From positions 2,790,001 through 2,854,000 of the forward strand of contig CP091034.1 in NCBI GenBank assembly GCA_039725955.1: 64,000 nt of DNA. Direction: 5' to 3'. This DNA is from Sinorhizobium sp. B11 (GTDB lineage: Bacteria; Pseudomonadota; Alphaproteobacteria; Rhizobiales; Rhizobiaceae). The notes below the pieces were generated by a model. The model was not told where the DNA came from and ran no database searches. It saw only the letters and a list, made by a program, of their open reading frames with translations. This document shows, one piece after another, positions 51,511 to 61,767 of this stretch. The position numbers and the translations under genes are program-made. How positions within the stretch are numbered: the stretch's first letter is position 1; the number at the start of each line of letters is the position of its first letter.

Positions 51511-52716
51511 ATGGACAAGAGACTTCCGGTTACTGTGCTCTCCGGCTTCCTCGGCGCCGGGAAAACGACGCTGCTCAATCATGTGCTCGGGAATCGCGAA
51601 GGCATGCGCGTCGCCGTCATCGTCAATGACATGAGCGAGGTGAATATCGATGCCGCCCTTGTGCGCGATGGCGGCGCCAATCTCTCCCGCACCGAGGAAC
51701 AGCTGGTGGAAATGACCAATGGCTGCATCTGCTGCACGCTGCGCGACGATCTTCTGAAGGAAGTCCGCCAGCTCGCCGAACAGGGCCGCTTCGACTACCT
51801 GCTGATCGAATCGACAGGCATTGCCGAGCCCCTGCCCGTCGCCACCACCTTCGAATTCCGTGACGAGAATGGGCTGAGCCTCTCCGATATTGCCCGTCTC
51901 GATACGATGGTGACCGTCGTCGATGCCGCCAACCTGCTTGCCGACTACGCCTCGGCCGATTTCCTCGGCGACCGCGGCGAAACCGCCGGTGACGGCGACA
52001 ACAGGACGATCGTCGATCTCCTCGTCGAGCAGATCGAATTCGCCGATATCGTCGTTCTGAACAAGATCGGCACGGCAAGCGAGGAGCAAAGCGATGCGGC
52101 AAGAAAGATTATCACCGGCCTCAACCCCGATGCCCGCATCATCGAGACGGATTTCGGCAAGGTCGGGCTGAAGGATGTGCTTGGCACCGGCCGCTTCGAT
52201 ATCGACAGGGCCGAGACCCACCCTCTCTGGTACAAGGAACTGCACGGCTTCAAGGATCATGTGCCGGAAACCGAGGAATACGGCATCCGCTCCTTCGTCT
52301 ATCGCGAAAGACGCCCCTTTCACCCAGCCAGATTGCAGGCCTTCCTCGATAAATCCTGGCCGGGCGTGGTGCGCGCCAAAGGTTTCTTCTGGCTCGCCAC
52401 GCGCCCGCATTATGTCGGCGAAATGAGCCAGGCCGGCGCGATCGTGCGCACCGGCAAGATGGGCCTCTGGTGGGCGGCCGTCCCGCGTGAACAATGGCCG
52501 CAGGAAACCGCCTTCCTCAGCGCCATCGGCCACTATCTCGACCCCGTCTGGGGCGATCGCCGCCAGGAAATCGTCTTCATCGGCGCCGATCCGATGGATG
52601 AGTCCTGGATCAGGCGGGAGCTCGACGCCTGCCTGGTGGAGAGCGTCAGCTTCACGCCGGAGCGCTGGCGCAATCTGCCCGACCCCTTCGCCAGCTGGAG
52701 CCGGCAGGCAGCATGA
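51511..52716 (+). CDS. COG0523 (CobW/ZigA/ZNG-type) zinc-metallochaperone GTPase
   Basis: The 401-residue G3E GTPase has Walker A SGFLGAGKTTLLN, the invariant metal motif NGCICCTLRDDL (CxCC), switch ESTGIAEPLPV, base specificity NKIG, and a C-terminal CobW_C domain (YGIRSFVYRERRPFHPARLQ). The Zur box and location beside znuA make it a zinc-starvation chaperone (ZigA/ZNG1-like) rather than a cobalamin-pathway CobW. Its stop overlaps the start of a 59-residue gene. Confidence 0.92.
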   Translation: MDKRLPVTVLSGFLGAGKTTLLNHVLGNREGMRVAVIVNDMSEVNIDAALVRDGGANLSRTEEQLVEMTNGCICCTLRDDLLKEVRQLAEQGRFDYLLIESTGIAEPLPVATTFEFRDENGLSLSDIARLDTMVTVVDAANLLADYASADFLGDRGETAGDGDNRTIVDLLVEQIEFADIVVLNKIGTASEEQSDAARKIITGLNPDARIIETDFGKVGLKDVLGTGRFDIDRAETHPLWYKELHGFKDHVPETEEYGIRSFVYRERRPFHPARLQAFLDKSWPGVVRAKGFFWLATRPHYVGEMSQAGAIVRTGKMGLWWAAVPREQWPQETAFLSAIGHYLDPVWGDRRQEIVFIGADPMDESWIRRELDACLVESVSFTPERWRNLPDPFASWSRQAA

Positions 52717-52892
52717 AGGCGACGGCGATCAGGCCCCATCGTTGCCTGTGCATCGAATGCGAACCGCTGCCGCCGATCGAGGGGCTGCATCCGCTCACTT
52801 ACGGAGATGGAACCGGGAATGAAGCAAGCAAACCGAAGCCTGTCCTAAGAACCATCGCCGAACTGGTCATGCCTTCGCGCCGGCGGGACTAG
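52713..52892 (+). CDS. 59-residue CxCxxC mini-protein coupled to the zinc GTPase
   Basis: The frame starts at ATG 52713, whose ATGA overlaps the GTPase stop codon, and ends TAG 52892. The product MKATAIRPHRCLCIECEPLP then PIEGLHPLTYGDG has Cys at 11, 13 and 16 (CLCIEC) and His at 9, a plausible metal site. It has no signal peptide or membrane helix and ends basic (MPSRRRD). The coupling supports genuine translation. Possible roles are a zinc-binding client or accessory of the GTPase. No family recognised. Confidence 0.55.
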   Translation: MKATAIRPHRCLCIECEPLPPIEGLHPLTYGDGTGNEASKPKPVLRTIAELVMPSRRRD

Positions 52893-53140
52893 GCATTGAA
52901 CAGGGTCGCACCTGCGCCTGCCGGGTCGAGACCCGCCCTGGCAGGCTGCCCCTCGGATGAAATTTTGCGCAGATCGACCTTATGATCTTTTTTTCATCAT
53001 CCCAAAATCAATAAATGGGCACGAACCCCAAAATTGCAGGCGCTCCCCGAGCCGATCTCCCACAGCTGCGGGGCTCGGCCGAAATTCCCGCGACTGGCAC
53101 ACCGCTTGCAACGGTTTCACTCGAAACAATCGGATGTGCC

Positions 53141-53440
53141 ATGCCGCCTGTCTTTACCGACCTCCTGCTCGGAGCCGCCCTCGCCCTCAGCCTGCGGCGC
53201 TTCATTCTCCCCTATGTGGTGGAGGATGACATCGTCCGGGCGTCGGCACCGGTAACGATGGTGGCAAGCGCGGTATTCCTCGCCGCTCTCGCGCTCACTT
53301 GCGCCGACAAGAGTTTCTGGAGCGCCAGCGTAACGCTCACCGGCGGAGCCTTGCTCGCCTTCGTCTTTGACGACAGGTGGCCGAAACTTGCCGTCACCGT
53401 TGCGGCAGCATGCCTTCTCGTCTATCTCGGCCTGCGCTGA
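53141..53440 (+). CDS. Small hypothetical membrane protein, 99 aa
   Basis: The product starts MPPVFTDLLLGAALALSLRR and has three to four membrane helices (VTMVASAVFLAALALTCA, TLTGGALLAFVFDD, LAVTVAAACLLVYLGLR). No clear ribosome site is seen. An in-frame start at 53015 adds 42 residues without membrane character, so it was not chosen. Unknown function; it is convergent with the HPP-family gene. Confidence 0.55.
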   Translation: MPPVFTDLLLGAALALSLRRFILPYVVEDDIVRASAPVTMVASAVFLAALALTCADKSFWSASVTLTGGALLAFVFDDRWPKLAVTVAAACLLVYLGLR

Positions 53441-53467
53441 TTGCGCGTCGCGCTCGCCGGATTTGCT

Positions 53468-54589
53468 TTAGGCCGCGACTTCCGGCCGCTTGCCACCCTT
53501 CGGTAAAGCCCGTGCAACAGCGCTCAGCAGATCCGTCTGCGAAATCAATCCGAGAATACGCCTCTCCCCATCGACGATAATGACGGCATGGGTGCGCCCG
53601 TCCGTCAGATCCGGCAGCAGGCCCATCGCCACGTCATCGGCACGCGCAGTCGTGGCCGGCGAGACCAGCCGCTCGACCGAACCGGCGGCGACTGCGAGCT
53701 CCCGCAGGCCGACGGTGCCGATCAGCTTTCCGGCCTCGTCGCGCACCGGCAATGTCCTGATATTGTGGTTCAGCAGCAGCCAGCGCGCCTGCTCGACCGT
53801 TGCATCGGCATCGATCGCGATCACATCGCGCGACATGATATCGGCACATCGGATCTCGGCATTCGAACGGGCAACCGCCTCAAACTCCACCTGGCGCAAC
53901 AGCCGGCCGAGATCGGCGCGATCGATATCGAAGGTCTCGTTCAGCTTGGCGAGTGCCGCATCGATATCCTCCTCCTGAAAGCCGGTGCGTTCAGCTGCCG
54001 GCCGGTCCGCCGTCAGGTGCGTGTTGACGGGTACTGCCACCACATGCGGGTAATTGTGCCGCGACAGCTTGTGAAAAACGAGGCCGAGCACCACCAGCAG
54101 GCAGGAATTCAGCGCGACCGGCACGAAGGGAAAGAGCATGCCCCAGCTGGCGACAACCGGACCGCCGAGCACGGCCGTCAGTGCCGCCGCCCCGCCGGGA
54201 GGATGCAGGCAGCGGGTGAAGGACATGGCGGCGATCGCCAGCGACACGCCGACCCCGGTTGCAATGATCGGATCATGGATCAGGCTCGCCGCCACCACCC
54301 CCATGATCGCCGAGATCGTATTGCCGCCGATGATCGACCAGGGTTGCGCGAGCGGGCTCGCCGGCACCGCAAAGAGCAGAACGGCAGACGCCCCCATGGG
54401 CGCCACGATCAGCGGCAGATGAGAACCTTCGCCGAAAAGCGCGCCGCAGAGCAGGCCCGTCAGCGCAATGGAGACAAGCGCGCCGAGACAGGCCAGCAGC
54501 CGGTCGCGCAGCGTCGCACCGGCAAGAATGGGGTGGAAGAGCCGCGAAATGGAGGACCGGCGGGGCTCGTCGGGATTTGGTAAGCGCAT
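53468..54589 (-). CDS. HPP-family membrane protein with C-terminal CBS pair
   Basis: The 373-residue protein has an N-terminal HPP domain of four to five helices (LIVAPMGASAVLLFAVPASP, SIIGGNTISAIMGVVAASLI, FTRCLHPPGGAAALTAVLGG with the His-Pro-Pro motif), then two CBS domains (CADIMSRDVIAIDADATVEQ; ILGLISQTDLLSAVARAL). HPP proteins have been linked to nitrite transport in chloroplasts and cyanobacteria; a CBS-gated transporter is plausible, the ligand unknown. Confidence 0.88.
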   Translation of the reverse strand: MRLPNPDEPRRSSISRLFHPILAGATLRDRLLACLGALVSIALTGLLCGALFGEGSHLPLIVAPMGASAVLLFAVPASPLAQPWSIIGGNTISAIMGVVAASLIHDPIIATGVGVSLAIAAMSFTRCLHPPGGAAALTAVLGGPVVASWGMLFPFVPVALNSCLLVVLGLVFHKLSRHNYPHVVAVPVNTHLTADRPAAERTGFQEEDIDAALAKLNETFDIDRADLGRLLRQVEFEAVARSNAEIRCADIMSRDVIAIDADATVEQARWLLLNHNIRTLPVRDEAGKLIGTVGLRELAVAAGSVERLVSPATTARADDVAMGLLPDLTDGRTHAVIIVDGERRILGLISQTDLLSAVARALPKGGKRPEVAA

Positions 54590-54634
54590 GAGAAACTCTT
54601 TGAAGACGACTGCGAACGAAATTGAAAGGCGCTG

Positions 54635-55531
54635 CTATTGCAGCATGGCGGGCGGATTGGCCGACATGAGCATGACCTGCTCGAAGGCCTGCAACGGATC
54701 GGATCGCTGCTGCCGCCTGGAAATCAAGAGCGTATCGACCAGGCCGAGCCGGTGGATGGTAACCTCTTTGTTCCAGGGCAGCATGTCGAGCACCGAGCGC
54801 GGCATGACGCCGACGGCATTGCCGGCGATGACCTGGGCAAGGATTGCATGATAGGACGTCATCTCCACCGTCGGCAGATTGGCGCCGGCGCGCATCCATC
54901 GCTCGGCAATCTGCCGGTAGGTACAGCCCGGCTCAAGCGCGGCGAGCGCCGGAAGGCGGATATCCTGAGGTACTTCGACCGAGGCATGATGCGGCGGCAG
55001 CACCAGCAGAAGGTCCTCCTCGTAGACGCGCGCAGAATGGAGATCGCCGGCATCCGGACCTGCGGATGACAGCCAGCCGGGTTCGCCCTGTGGTGTGGCA
55101 ATCAGCGCGCAATCGAGATCGCCGGATAAAACCGCCTTTGTCAGCTCCCGCGTGGCGCCAAGCGTGAGCTTCAGGGCAATATCCGGGTTCTGCTCGTTGA
55201 AACGGGCAAGTACAGGCGGAAGCCGGCTTGCGGCCGTGCTTTCCATTGTACCGAGACGCAGCACCGGCTGCGGACGGATACCCTTGAGCGCAAGCTGCGC
55301 CTCCCCGGCCAGGGCCGTCAGCCGTTTCGCATAGGAAAGGAAGGTCTGGCCCTCCGGCGTCAGCGTCATGCGTTTGCCATCGCGGCTGAACAGCACCGCA
55401 TCCATCTGCCCTTCCAGGGCCTGGATACGGGTCGTGACGTTGGACGGCGCGCGCGAGAGCCTCCTGGCTGCGCGGGTCACGCTGCCCTCTTCGGCGACGG
55501 CAAGGAAAATTTCCAGGGAAGACAGATCCAC
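54635..55531 (-). CDS. LysR-family transcriptional regulator
   Basis: The 298-residue protein has a helix-turn-helix (LEIFLAVAEEGSVTRAARRL, RAPSNVTTRIQALEGQMDAV) and effector domain (VLRLGTMESTAASRLPPVLA). GTG 55531 is taken as the start because the fold begins there (DLSSLEIF); the ribosome site is weak. It lies upstream of the HPP-family gene on the same strand, 45 bp away, so they may be cotranscribed. It is divergent from the cyclo-ligase gene. Confidence 0.85.
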   Translation of the reverse strand: MDLSSLEIFLAVAEEGSVTRAARRLSRAPSNVTTRIQALEGQMDAVLFSRDGKRMTLTPEGQTFLSYAKRLTALAGEAQLALKGIRPQPVLRLGTMESTAASRLPPVLARFNEQNPDIALKLTLGATRELTKAVLSGDLDCALIATPQGEPGWLSSAGPDAGDLHSARVYEEDLLLVLPPHHASVEVPQDIRLPALAALEPGCTYRQIAERWMRAGANLPTVEMTSYHAILAQVIAGNAVGVMPRSVLDMLPWNKEVTIHRLGLVDTLLISRRQQRSDPLQAFEQVMLMSANPPAMLQ

Positions 55532-55648
55532 ATCGATCTCGCTTGATGAACGAACTTGTCTATTATTCCAAATCAGAGAATGATCGCAATCGTCCCACGG
55601 CCCAAAATCGTCACATGAACTGAAAACTTCTTCCGATCGGACCGCCAG

Positions 55649-56320
55649 ATGCAGAAAGACGAACCAGAGGCCTATGCCTCGCCCGCATGCCTGATGCACG
55701 AAGTCGATCCCGCCTATATGGGTCTCGAAGAGCCGTGGGAGGTGGTGCGGGAATGGCGCCGTGGCGAGCGCAGGCGCCTGATCGACGCCCGCAAATCGAT
55801 AGGATCAACCGATCGGGAGCAGAAGACGGCGCTGATATCGGCGCAGCTCGACCGGCTTCTGGGTCCTGTCGTCGCGGGAAAATCCGTCAGCGTCTACTGG
55901 CCCTTTCAGGGAGAGCCGGATCTGCGCGGCTGGATGACGAAAATCGCCGGGCGCGCGGCCTGCCTTCTGCCTGTCGTGGCAGAAAAAGCGGGTCCGCTGA
56001 CATTCCGCGCCTGGACGCCGGGAGCCAAGCTGGAGCGCGGCGTGCTCGGCATTCTCATTCCCACCGGCGGCGAGGAGCAGCGGCCCGATATCGTCATTGC
56101 ACCTGTGGTCGGCTACGACCGCGGCTGTTATCGCCTTGGTGTCGGCGGCGGTTATTTCGACCGGACATTGGCCGCCCTCTCCCCCAAACCGCTCGCAATC
56201 GGCATCGGATACTCGCAACAGCAAATCCGAACGATCAAGCCGCAGCCGCACGATATTCCAATGGATGCAATCGTCACGGAGGATGGCGTGATCATGCGCC
56301 CCGGCGGTGCATTGGCCTGA
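55649..56320 (+). CDS. 5-formyltetrahydrofolate cyclo-ligase family protein
   Basis: The 223-residue protein has the cyclo-ligase pattern: VSVYWPFQGEPDLRGWM, GAKLERGVLGILIPTGGEEQ, ATP/Mg loop RLGVGGGYFDRTLA and IGIGYSQQQIRTIKPQPHDI then PMDAIVTEDGVI. It would convert 5-formyl-THF with ATP to 5,10-methenyl-THF. A strong bidirectional terminator follows. Confidence 0.92.
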   Translation: MQKDEPEAYASPACLMHEVDPAYMGLEEPWEVVREWRRGERRRLIDARKSIGSTDREQKTALISAQLDRLLGPVVAGKSVSVYWPFQGEPDLRGWMTKIAGRAACLLPVVAEKAGPLTFRAWTPGAKLERGVLGILIPTGGEEQRPDIVIAPVVGYDRGCYRLGVGGGYFDRTLAALSPKPLAIGIGYSQQQIRTIKPQPHDIPMDAIVTEDGVIMRPGGALA

Positions 56321-56350
56321 CGGCCAAGGACCGCGATTCGCGCGGCGAAC

Positions 56351-56380
56351 AAAAAAGGGCGGCCGAAGCCGCCCTTTTTT
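56351..56380. terminator. Bidirectional Rho-independent terminator
   Basis: AAAAAA-GGGCGGC-CGAA-GCCGCCC-TTTTTT forms a perfect stem with a tetraloop and T-tracts on both strands. It serves the cyclo-ligase gene and the convergent RcnB-like gene. Confidence 0.92.
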
Positions 56381-56397
56381 CGGGATTGCGCGTGAAC

Positions 56398-56730
56398 TCA
56401 GCGATTGGCGGCGATGATGCTGGAGATCACGCCGCTGGCGATACCGACGAGAAGGTAGTCGTTATCGGCCCTCACCCAGTGATAGCCGCGCGGCGGCGGT
56501 GCCAGGCGATAGCGGCGATAGTCGCGAACTTCGCCGTAGCGGCCGCGCTCGGCAGCCGACATGCGGTAACCCCTAGCCCAGTAATGCGGACGGATGACCT
56601 TTTTGTGGACGATGACCTTCTCGTGAACGACGACCGGCGGACGGCGATGATCGGCGGCGCTGGCTTGCGATGCGACGATCGGCGAGAGCAGGAAAGAAGT
56701 AGAAAGAAGTGCTGCGAAGATCTTTTTCAT
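56398..56730 (-). CDS. RcnB-family periplasmic protein
   Basis: The 110-residue exported protein has a signal peptide (MKKIFAALLSTSFLLSPIVA then SQASA) and the RcnB repeat (YGEVRDYRRYRLAPPPRGYH then WVRADNDYLLVGIASGVISS). A His/Lys-rich segment (VVVHEKVIVHKKVIRPHYW) precedes it. RcnB in E. coli affects nickel and cobalt homeostasis; rhizobial paralogues are numerous and mostly untested. GAGGAAACCCC precedes ATG 56730. Confidence 0.85.
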   Translation of the reverse strand: MKKIFAALLSTSFLLSPIVASQASAADHRRPPVVVHEKVIVHKKVIRPHYWARGYRMSAAERGRYGEVRDYRRYRLAPPPRGYHWVRADNDYLLVGIASGVISSIIAANR

Positions 56731-57108
56731 GGGGTTTCCTCGTGTTGAACACGCCCCGAAATTACGTCCCTGAAAATGAACGGAATCTGAAAATAAAATT
56801 AAAGATCTGTAATGGAATCGGGCACTTATGCGCAATTCCTAATATCCTAATTTCAGGATAACGGAAGGTGGCGAGATCATGTTGCAGGATATCACGTCTG
56901 CGTAATCGGGCGTGATGACACGGTGTTTGAACGGGCGGTTTTCCCCTCTCTCCAGCGGGGGTTCGAAGGACGGGTCGAGACCCGTGGCTCGACCCTGGTC
57001 GGTGGCGTAAAGCGTCGAATGAGCAGGCCACGCCCATTGCTTCCACAGCCCCTGCCGGCACGGTCTCTCCGATGGGGAAGCGAAAACCCGGCAGCCGCCG
57101 CTCGAAAC

Positions 57109-57609
57109 CTATCGCGCAATCAACGCCATTTCGATCACGTCCTTATAAGCCCCATCGACGCAAAACGCATCGCGGCTCACCCCTTCGCGTACGAAGCCGA
57201 TCCCCTCGTAAAGCCGGATCGCCCTTGCATTGTCGGCATGCACGCCAAGTTCGATACGAAGCATGCCCACCTGCCGCGCGCCCTTAATCGAAGCCTCGAT
57301 CAGCCGGCGGCCGAGCCCCTGTCCGCGGTAGGCGGGAAGCAGGCCCATGCCGAGCGTGCCGCGATGGGCGTGCGAGGGAAAGTGATGCCGGCGGATGTCG
57401 CACCAGCCGATCACCTCGCCGCCATCGAGGGCGACGAAGTGCACGTTGCCGCTGGCAATGGAAGACAGCGCAAACCTGCGCGTCTCCTCCATCGGCGGGG
57501 CTTCAAGCAGGCTCAGAAATTTCCGCTCGCGCGCCACAATGTCGAGAGCCCGGTGAAAGCCCTCGACATGCGTTTCGTTCAGCCGCTCGATGTCGGTATT
57601 GCCAGCCAT
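57109..57609 (-). CDS. GNAT-family acetyltransferase
   Basis: The 166-residue GNAT protein has motif A (GTLGMGLLPAYRGQGLGRRL) with the acetyl-CoA pyrophosphate loop, and motif B (ELGVHADNARAIRLYEGIGF). It is 6 bp downstream of the GH43 gene on the same strand, so likely cotranscribed, although acetylation has no obvious link to glycan use. The acceptor is unknown. Confidence 0.9.
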   Translation of the reverse strand: MAGNTDIERLNETHVEGFHRALDIVARERKFLSLLEAPPMEETRRFALSSIASGNVHFVALDGGEVIGWCDIRRHHFPSHAHRGTLGMGLLPAYRGQGLGRRLIEASIKGARQVGMLRIELGVHADNARAIRLYEGIGFVREGVSRDAFCVDGAYKDVIEMALIAR

Positions 57610-57615
57610 AAGCCC

Positions 57616-59229
57616 TCAAAGCTCGTCGTAATTGAACCAGTCGAAATCGGCCGTCTTTGCCCGACCCGACGTATCGAAGGCGAAAACACCGGCAAAGGCG
57701 CCGGTAAAGGAGCCATGCTCGCCGCGCCCGCCCTCGTCCGAGATGACGCCGGCATCGAGAACCGGGCCGATCGGCTGCCAGGCGCCCTTGCCTTCCGTCT
57801 GCCAGAAGAATTGCAGGTCGTTTTCGCGGATCTCCATGGAGAGCTGCACGCGCCCTTCAGCCGGGATCGCGACGCCGGCTTCCGCCGGGAAGCTCATGCG
57901 CCCATGCGGATAATCGCCGTCGCAGGAGAAAATCGTGACACAGCGGCCGAGCTTTTCATGCAGGGTTACGACGACGGCATGGAACTTGTGGCGGTTATAA
58001 TAGTGTATCAGGCCGGCGACCTGCTGATAGGTATCCGGCGCAAACTCCACCACCGTTTCCGCGCGAAAACTGTGATGCTCCTGTCGGCGGGCGACGAGCG
58101 CCTGCTCGAACCAGGAACCGATGCTCTCGCGGCCGATCAGGCGCAGATGGCCGGGGCGCTCCGTCAGGTTGAAGATGCGCTCCGGCTGCGGCGTGCGCAG
58201 CCACTGGAAATCACCCGGCAACTTGCCGCCATCGAAGCTATACTCGCTGCGAACAGGTTTTTCAGCGCGCTTTGCATCGCCAAGACCCGGCACCTCGACA
58301 TCGGGAACAACAGTGCCGTTTTCCAGATAGAGCCAGCCATCCTCGCGCCAGACACATTTCTGCAGAGCCGTCTCGCGCCCCAGCGTGCACCGACGCTTCG
58401 GCGGCAGCGGCCGGCCGCAAAGATGCGTGTGATAGACCTGGCCATCTGGTGTCTCGACGTATTGCCCGTGCCCTGCCCTTTGCAGCGCCGCTTCCGGATT
58501 GTCCTTCGAGGTGATCAAGTGCCGGTTCGGATGCAGCTCATAGGGGCCGTCGATATTGCGCGAACGCGCCATCGTCACCGCATGGTCGTAACCGGTGCCG
58601 CCTTCGGCCGTCGTCAGGTAGTACCAGCCGTTCTTGCGGAAGAGATGCGGCCCCTCGACCAGGCCGAGCGGGCTGCCGGCGAAAATGTTCTTGATCGGGC
58701 CCTTCAGCGCCTTCGTCTGCGGATCCCATTCCTGCAGCAGGATACCGTCAAAGGCTGGAGACTTCGGCGAGCCGCCATAGCTCTCGGTGCGATGGTTCCA
58801 CTGCATGTTGACGAACCACTTACGCCCGTCCTCGTCATGGAAGAGCGACGGGTCGAAGCCCGAGGAATTGACGTAGACGGGTTCGGACCATTCGCCCTCG
58901 ATCGTGGGCGAGGTCACGATGTAATTATGCGCGTCCTTGAAGTTGCCGTCGAAGCGCTTGACGTCGGTATAGACCAGCCAGAACTGTCCGTCTGCATAGG
59001 AAAGGCACGGCGCCCAAACGCCACAGCTATCGGGATTGCCGCGCATGTCGAGCTGCGAAGCCCGCTCCAGCGGCCGCCGCACCAGCTTCCAGTTCACCAG
59101 ATCGCGCGAGTGATGGATCTGCACACCCGGATACCATTCGAAGGTCGAGGTCGCGATGTAATAATCGTCACCGACGCGGCAGATGGACGGGTCGGGATTG
59201 AACCCGGGCAGGATGGGATTGCGGATCAT
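57616..59229 (-). CDS. GH43-family glycoside hydrolase (beta-xylosidase/arabinofuranosidase)
   Basis: The 537-residue enzyme begins with the five-bladed propeller: NPILPGFNPDPSICRVGDDY (general base Asp), VWAPCLSYADGQFWLVYTDV (pKa-modulating Asp), and LVEGPHLFRKNGWYYLTTAE (general acid Glu). The second half is the beta-sandwich of XynB-type GH43 (FFWQTEGKGAWQPIGPVLDA). No signal peptide, so it acts on imported oligosaccharides in the cytoplasm. Probable exo-xylosidase. Confidence 0.92.
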   Translation of the reverse strand: MIRNPILPGFNPDPSICRVGDDYYIATSTFEWYPGVQIHHSRDLVNWKLVRRPLERASQLDMRGNPDSCGVWAPCLSYADGQFWLVYTDVKRFDGNFKDAHNYIVTSPTIEGEWSEPVYVNSSGFDPSLFHDEDGRKWFVNMQWNHRTESYGGSPKSPAFDGILLQEWDPQTKALKGPIKNIFAGSPLGLVEGPHLFRKNGWYYLTTAEGGTGYDHAVTMARSRNIDGPYELHPNRHLITSKDNPEAALQRAGHGQYVETPDGQVYHTHLCGRPLPPKRRCTLGRETALQKCVWREDGWLYLENGTVVPDVEVPGLGDAKRAEKPVRSEYSFDGGKLPGDFQWLRTPQPERIFNLTERPGHLRLIGRESIGSWFEQALVARRQEHHSFRAETVVEFAPDTYQQVAGLIHYYNRHKFHAVVVTLHEKLGRCVTIFSCDGDYPHGRMSFPAEAGVAIPAEGRVQLSMEIRENDLQFFWQTEGKGAWQPIGPVLDAGVISDEGGRGEHGSFTGAFAGVFAFDTSGRAKTADFDWFNYDEL

Positions 59230-59283
59230 GGCGGCTCCTCCGTTGAGCAAGGCTCTTGCTATACGTACGTCAAACTATACCAG

Positions 59284-59311
59284 AAAAACGCCCGGGGTTT
59301 TGCCCCGGGCG
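59284..59311 (-). terminator. Rho-independent terminator after the AKR gene
   Basis: CGCCCGGGG (59289-59297) and CCCCGGGCG (59303-59311) form a perfect 9-bp stem; on the minus strand it is followed by a T-tract (59284-59288). It divides the glycan cluster into two transcripts. Confidence 0.88.
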
Positions 59312-59318
59312 ATCAAAA

Positions 59319-60350
<1,032 letters not shown>

Positions 60351-60552
60351 CTGAGGTCTCCTCAACCTGTAAAAGTGCTTCTCTTTCGCGACCGCATCAG
60401 GCGGCAGTCGAAAGCTGAAAACGTCGCTGCCCCTCGTATGGGGCCGGGCGCGACGGCACTATTGGATCAAGCACACCGATACGGCAAGCGCGTGGCGCGT
60501 GTTCTCGACAACTTCAACGGAGCCAGCTTTGGGGCCGGCCCTCCCCGCCTGT

Positions 60553-60583
60553 CGTCACCCTCGGGCTTGTCCCCAGGATGACG
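60553..60583. repeat. Imperfect inverted repeat of a common alphaproteobacterial intergenic type
   Basis: CGTCACCCTCGGG (60553-60565) pairs with CCCCAGGATGACG (60571-60583) with two mismatches. The pattern resembles the GTCATCCTCGGG / CCCGAGGATGAC elements that recur between genes in alphaproteobacteria. It lies in the 275-bp gap between the oxidoreductase and AKR genes. Confidence 0.55.
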
Positions 60584-60625
60584 GAGGGGTGCGCCGCACG
60601 ACAAGCGTACGACGCACCGCTTACC

Positions 60626-61759
60626 TTACTTCAAGAGCGCCTGCGCCTCTTCGATACCCAGCGCCGCCGGCTGCGTGCAGGTCGTGGTGAGATCCACGAA
60701 CCGGCCTTCTGCACCTGACTTCAGGATCGAAGTCATGATGTCGACGCCGTGCAGCGTGCGGTCGAGCGAGCAGCGTGCATCGCGGCCCTCGATCAGCGCC
60801 ATGGCCATGTCGGCAAGGCCGGCCGTGCGGTAGTTGGCGCGCGGGCCGTTCGGGCTTTCCTGGTTGAACTTGCCGAACGGGTGGTCCCAGGCTTCCAGCG
60901 CCTTGATGTCCTTGTCGCGGCCGCTGGCCTCTACGACGCCGCCGAAGAAGTTCGGGTCCGGCACGTAGAGCGAACCATCCGTGCCGTAGAGCTCCATATT
61001 GGCATGGCGGTGCGACCAGACATCCCAGCTTGCCGTCAGCGTGATGGTGGCGCCGGAAACGAATTCCAGGAGCGCCTGGATCGTCGTCGGCGTCTTGACT
61101 GGGATGATCTCGCCATTGCGCGGCTGGCTGGTGATCGTGCGGGTTTCCGACGCCATCGAAGTCAGGCCGGCAACGCGCTTCACCGGACCGACCAGGTTGA
61201 TCAGGTTGGCGATGTAATACGGCCCCATGTCTAGGATCGGGCCGCCGCCCGGCAGGAAGAAGAAGTCCGGGTTCGGGTGCCACATTTCCATGCCCGGGCC
61301 CATGACGTAGCAGGCGCCCGACGTGATGCGGCCAATACCGCCGTCGTCGATAAATTTGCGCGCAAGCTGGTGCGCGCCGCCGAGGAATGTATCGGGCGCG
61401 CAGCCGACGGCGAGGCCCTTTTCCTTGGCGATGCGGCGAAGCTCTTCGCCCTGCTCGAGCGTCAGCACGAGCGGCTTTTCCGAGTAGACGTGCTTGCCGG
61501 CCTCGAGCGCCGCCTTCGACACCGGATAATGCGCATCCGGGATCGTCAGGTTGACGACGACGTCGATCTCGTCATTGGCGAGAAGCTCTTCGATCGTCTG
61601 CGCGACAACGCCATATTCTTCGGCGCGCTGCTTTGCAGCCTGCGCGTTGATATCGGCGCAGGCCAGCACCTTCAGCCCCTTGAAGAGCGGTGACAGCGAA
61701 AAGTAGGTGGTGGAGATGTTGCCGCATCCGATGATGCCGACGCCAAGTTCCTTGGTCAT
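60626..61759 (-). CDS. Gfo/Idh/MocA-family sugar oxidoreductase
   Basis: The 377-residue oxidoreductase has the N-terminal Rossmann start LGVGIIGCGNISTTYFSLSP, the family's catalytic segment GKHVYSEKPLVLTLEQGEEL (EKP), and the C-terminal alpha/beta sheet domain with MGPYYIANLINLVGPVKR (putative His-replaced site). It probably oxidises a sugar or inositol at the hexose level with NAD(P). It is followed by an intergenic repeat and preceded closely (8 bp) by the isomerase gene. Confidence 0.92.
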   Translation of the reverse strand: MTKELGVGIIGCGNISTTYFSLSPLFKGLKVLACADINAQAAKQRAEEYGVVAQTIEELLANDEIDVVVNLTIPDAHYPVSKAALEAGKHVYSEKPLVLTLEQGEELRRIAKEKGLAVGCAPDTFLGGAHQLARKFIDDGGIGRITSGACYVMGPGMEMWHPNPDFFFLPGGGPILDMGPYYIANLINLVGPVKRVAGLTSMASETRTITSQPRNGEIIPVKTPTTIQALLEFVSGATITLTASWDVWSHRHANMELYGTDGSLYVPDPNFFGGVVEASGRDKDIKALEAWDHPFGKFNQESPNGPRANYRTAGLADMAMALIEGRDARCSLDRTLHGVDIMTSILKSGAEGRFVDLTTTCTQPAALGIEEAQALLK

Positions 61760-61767
61760 GATCTGCC

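Noticed and set aside
50257..52533. 758-codon minus-strand frame opposite znuA and the GTPase gene
   Set aside because: It is antisense to two certain genes with family motifs and has shadow-type composition.
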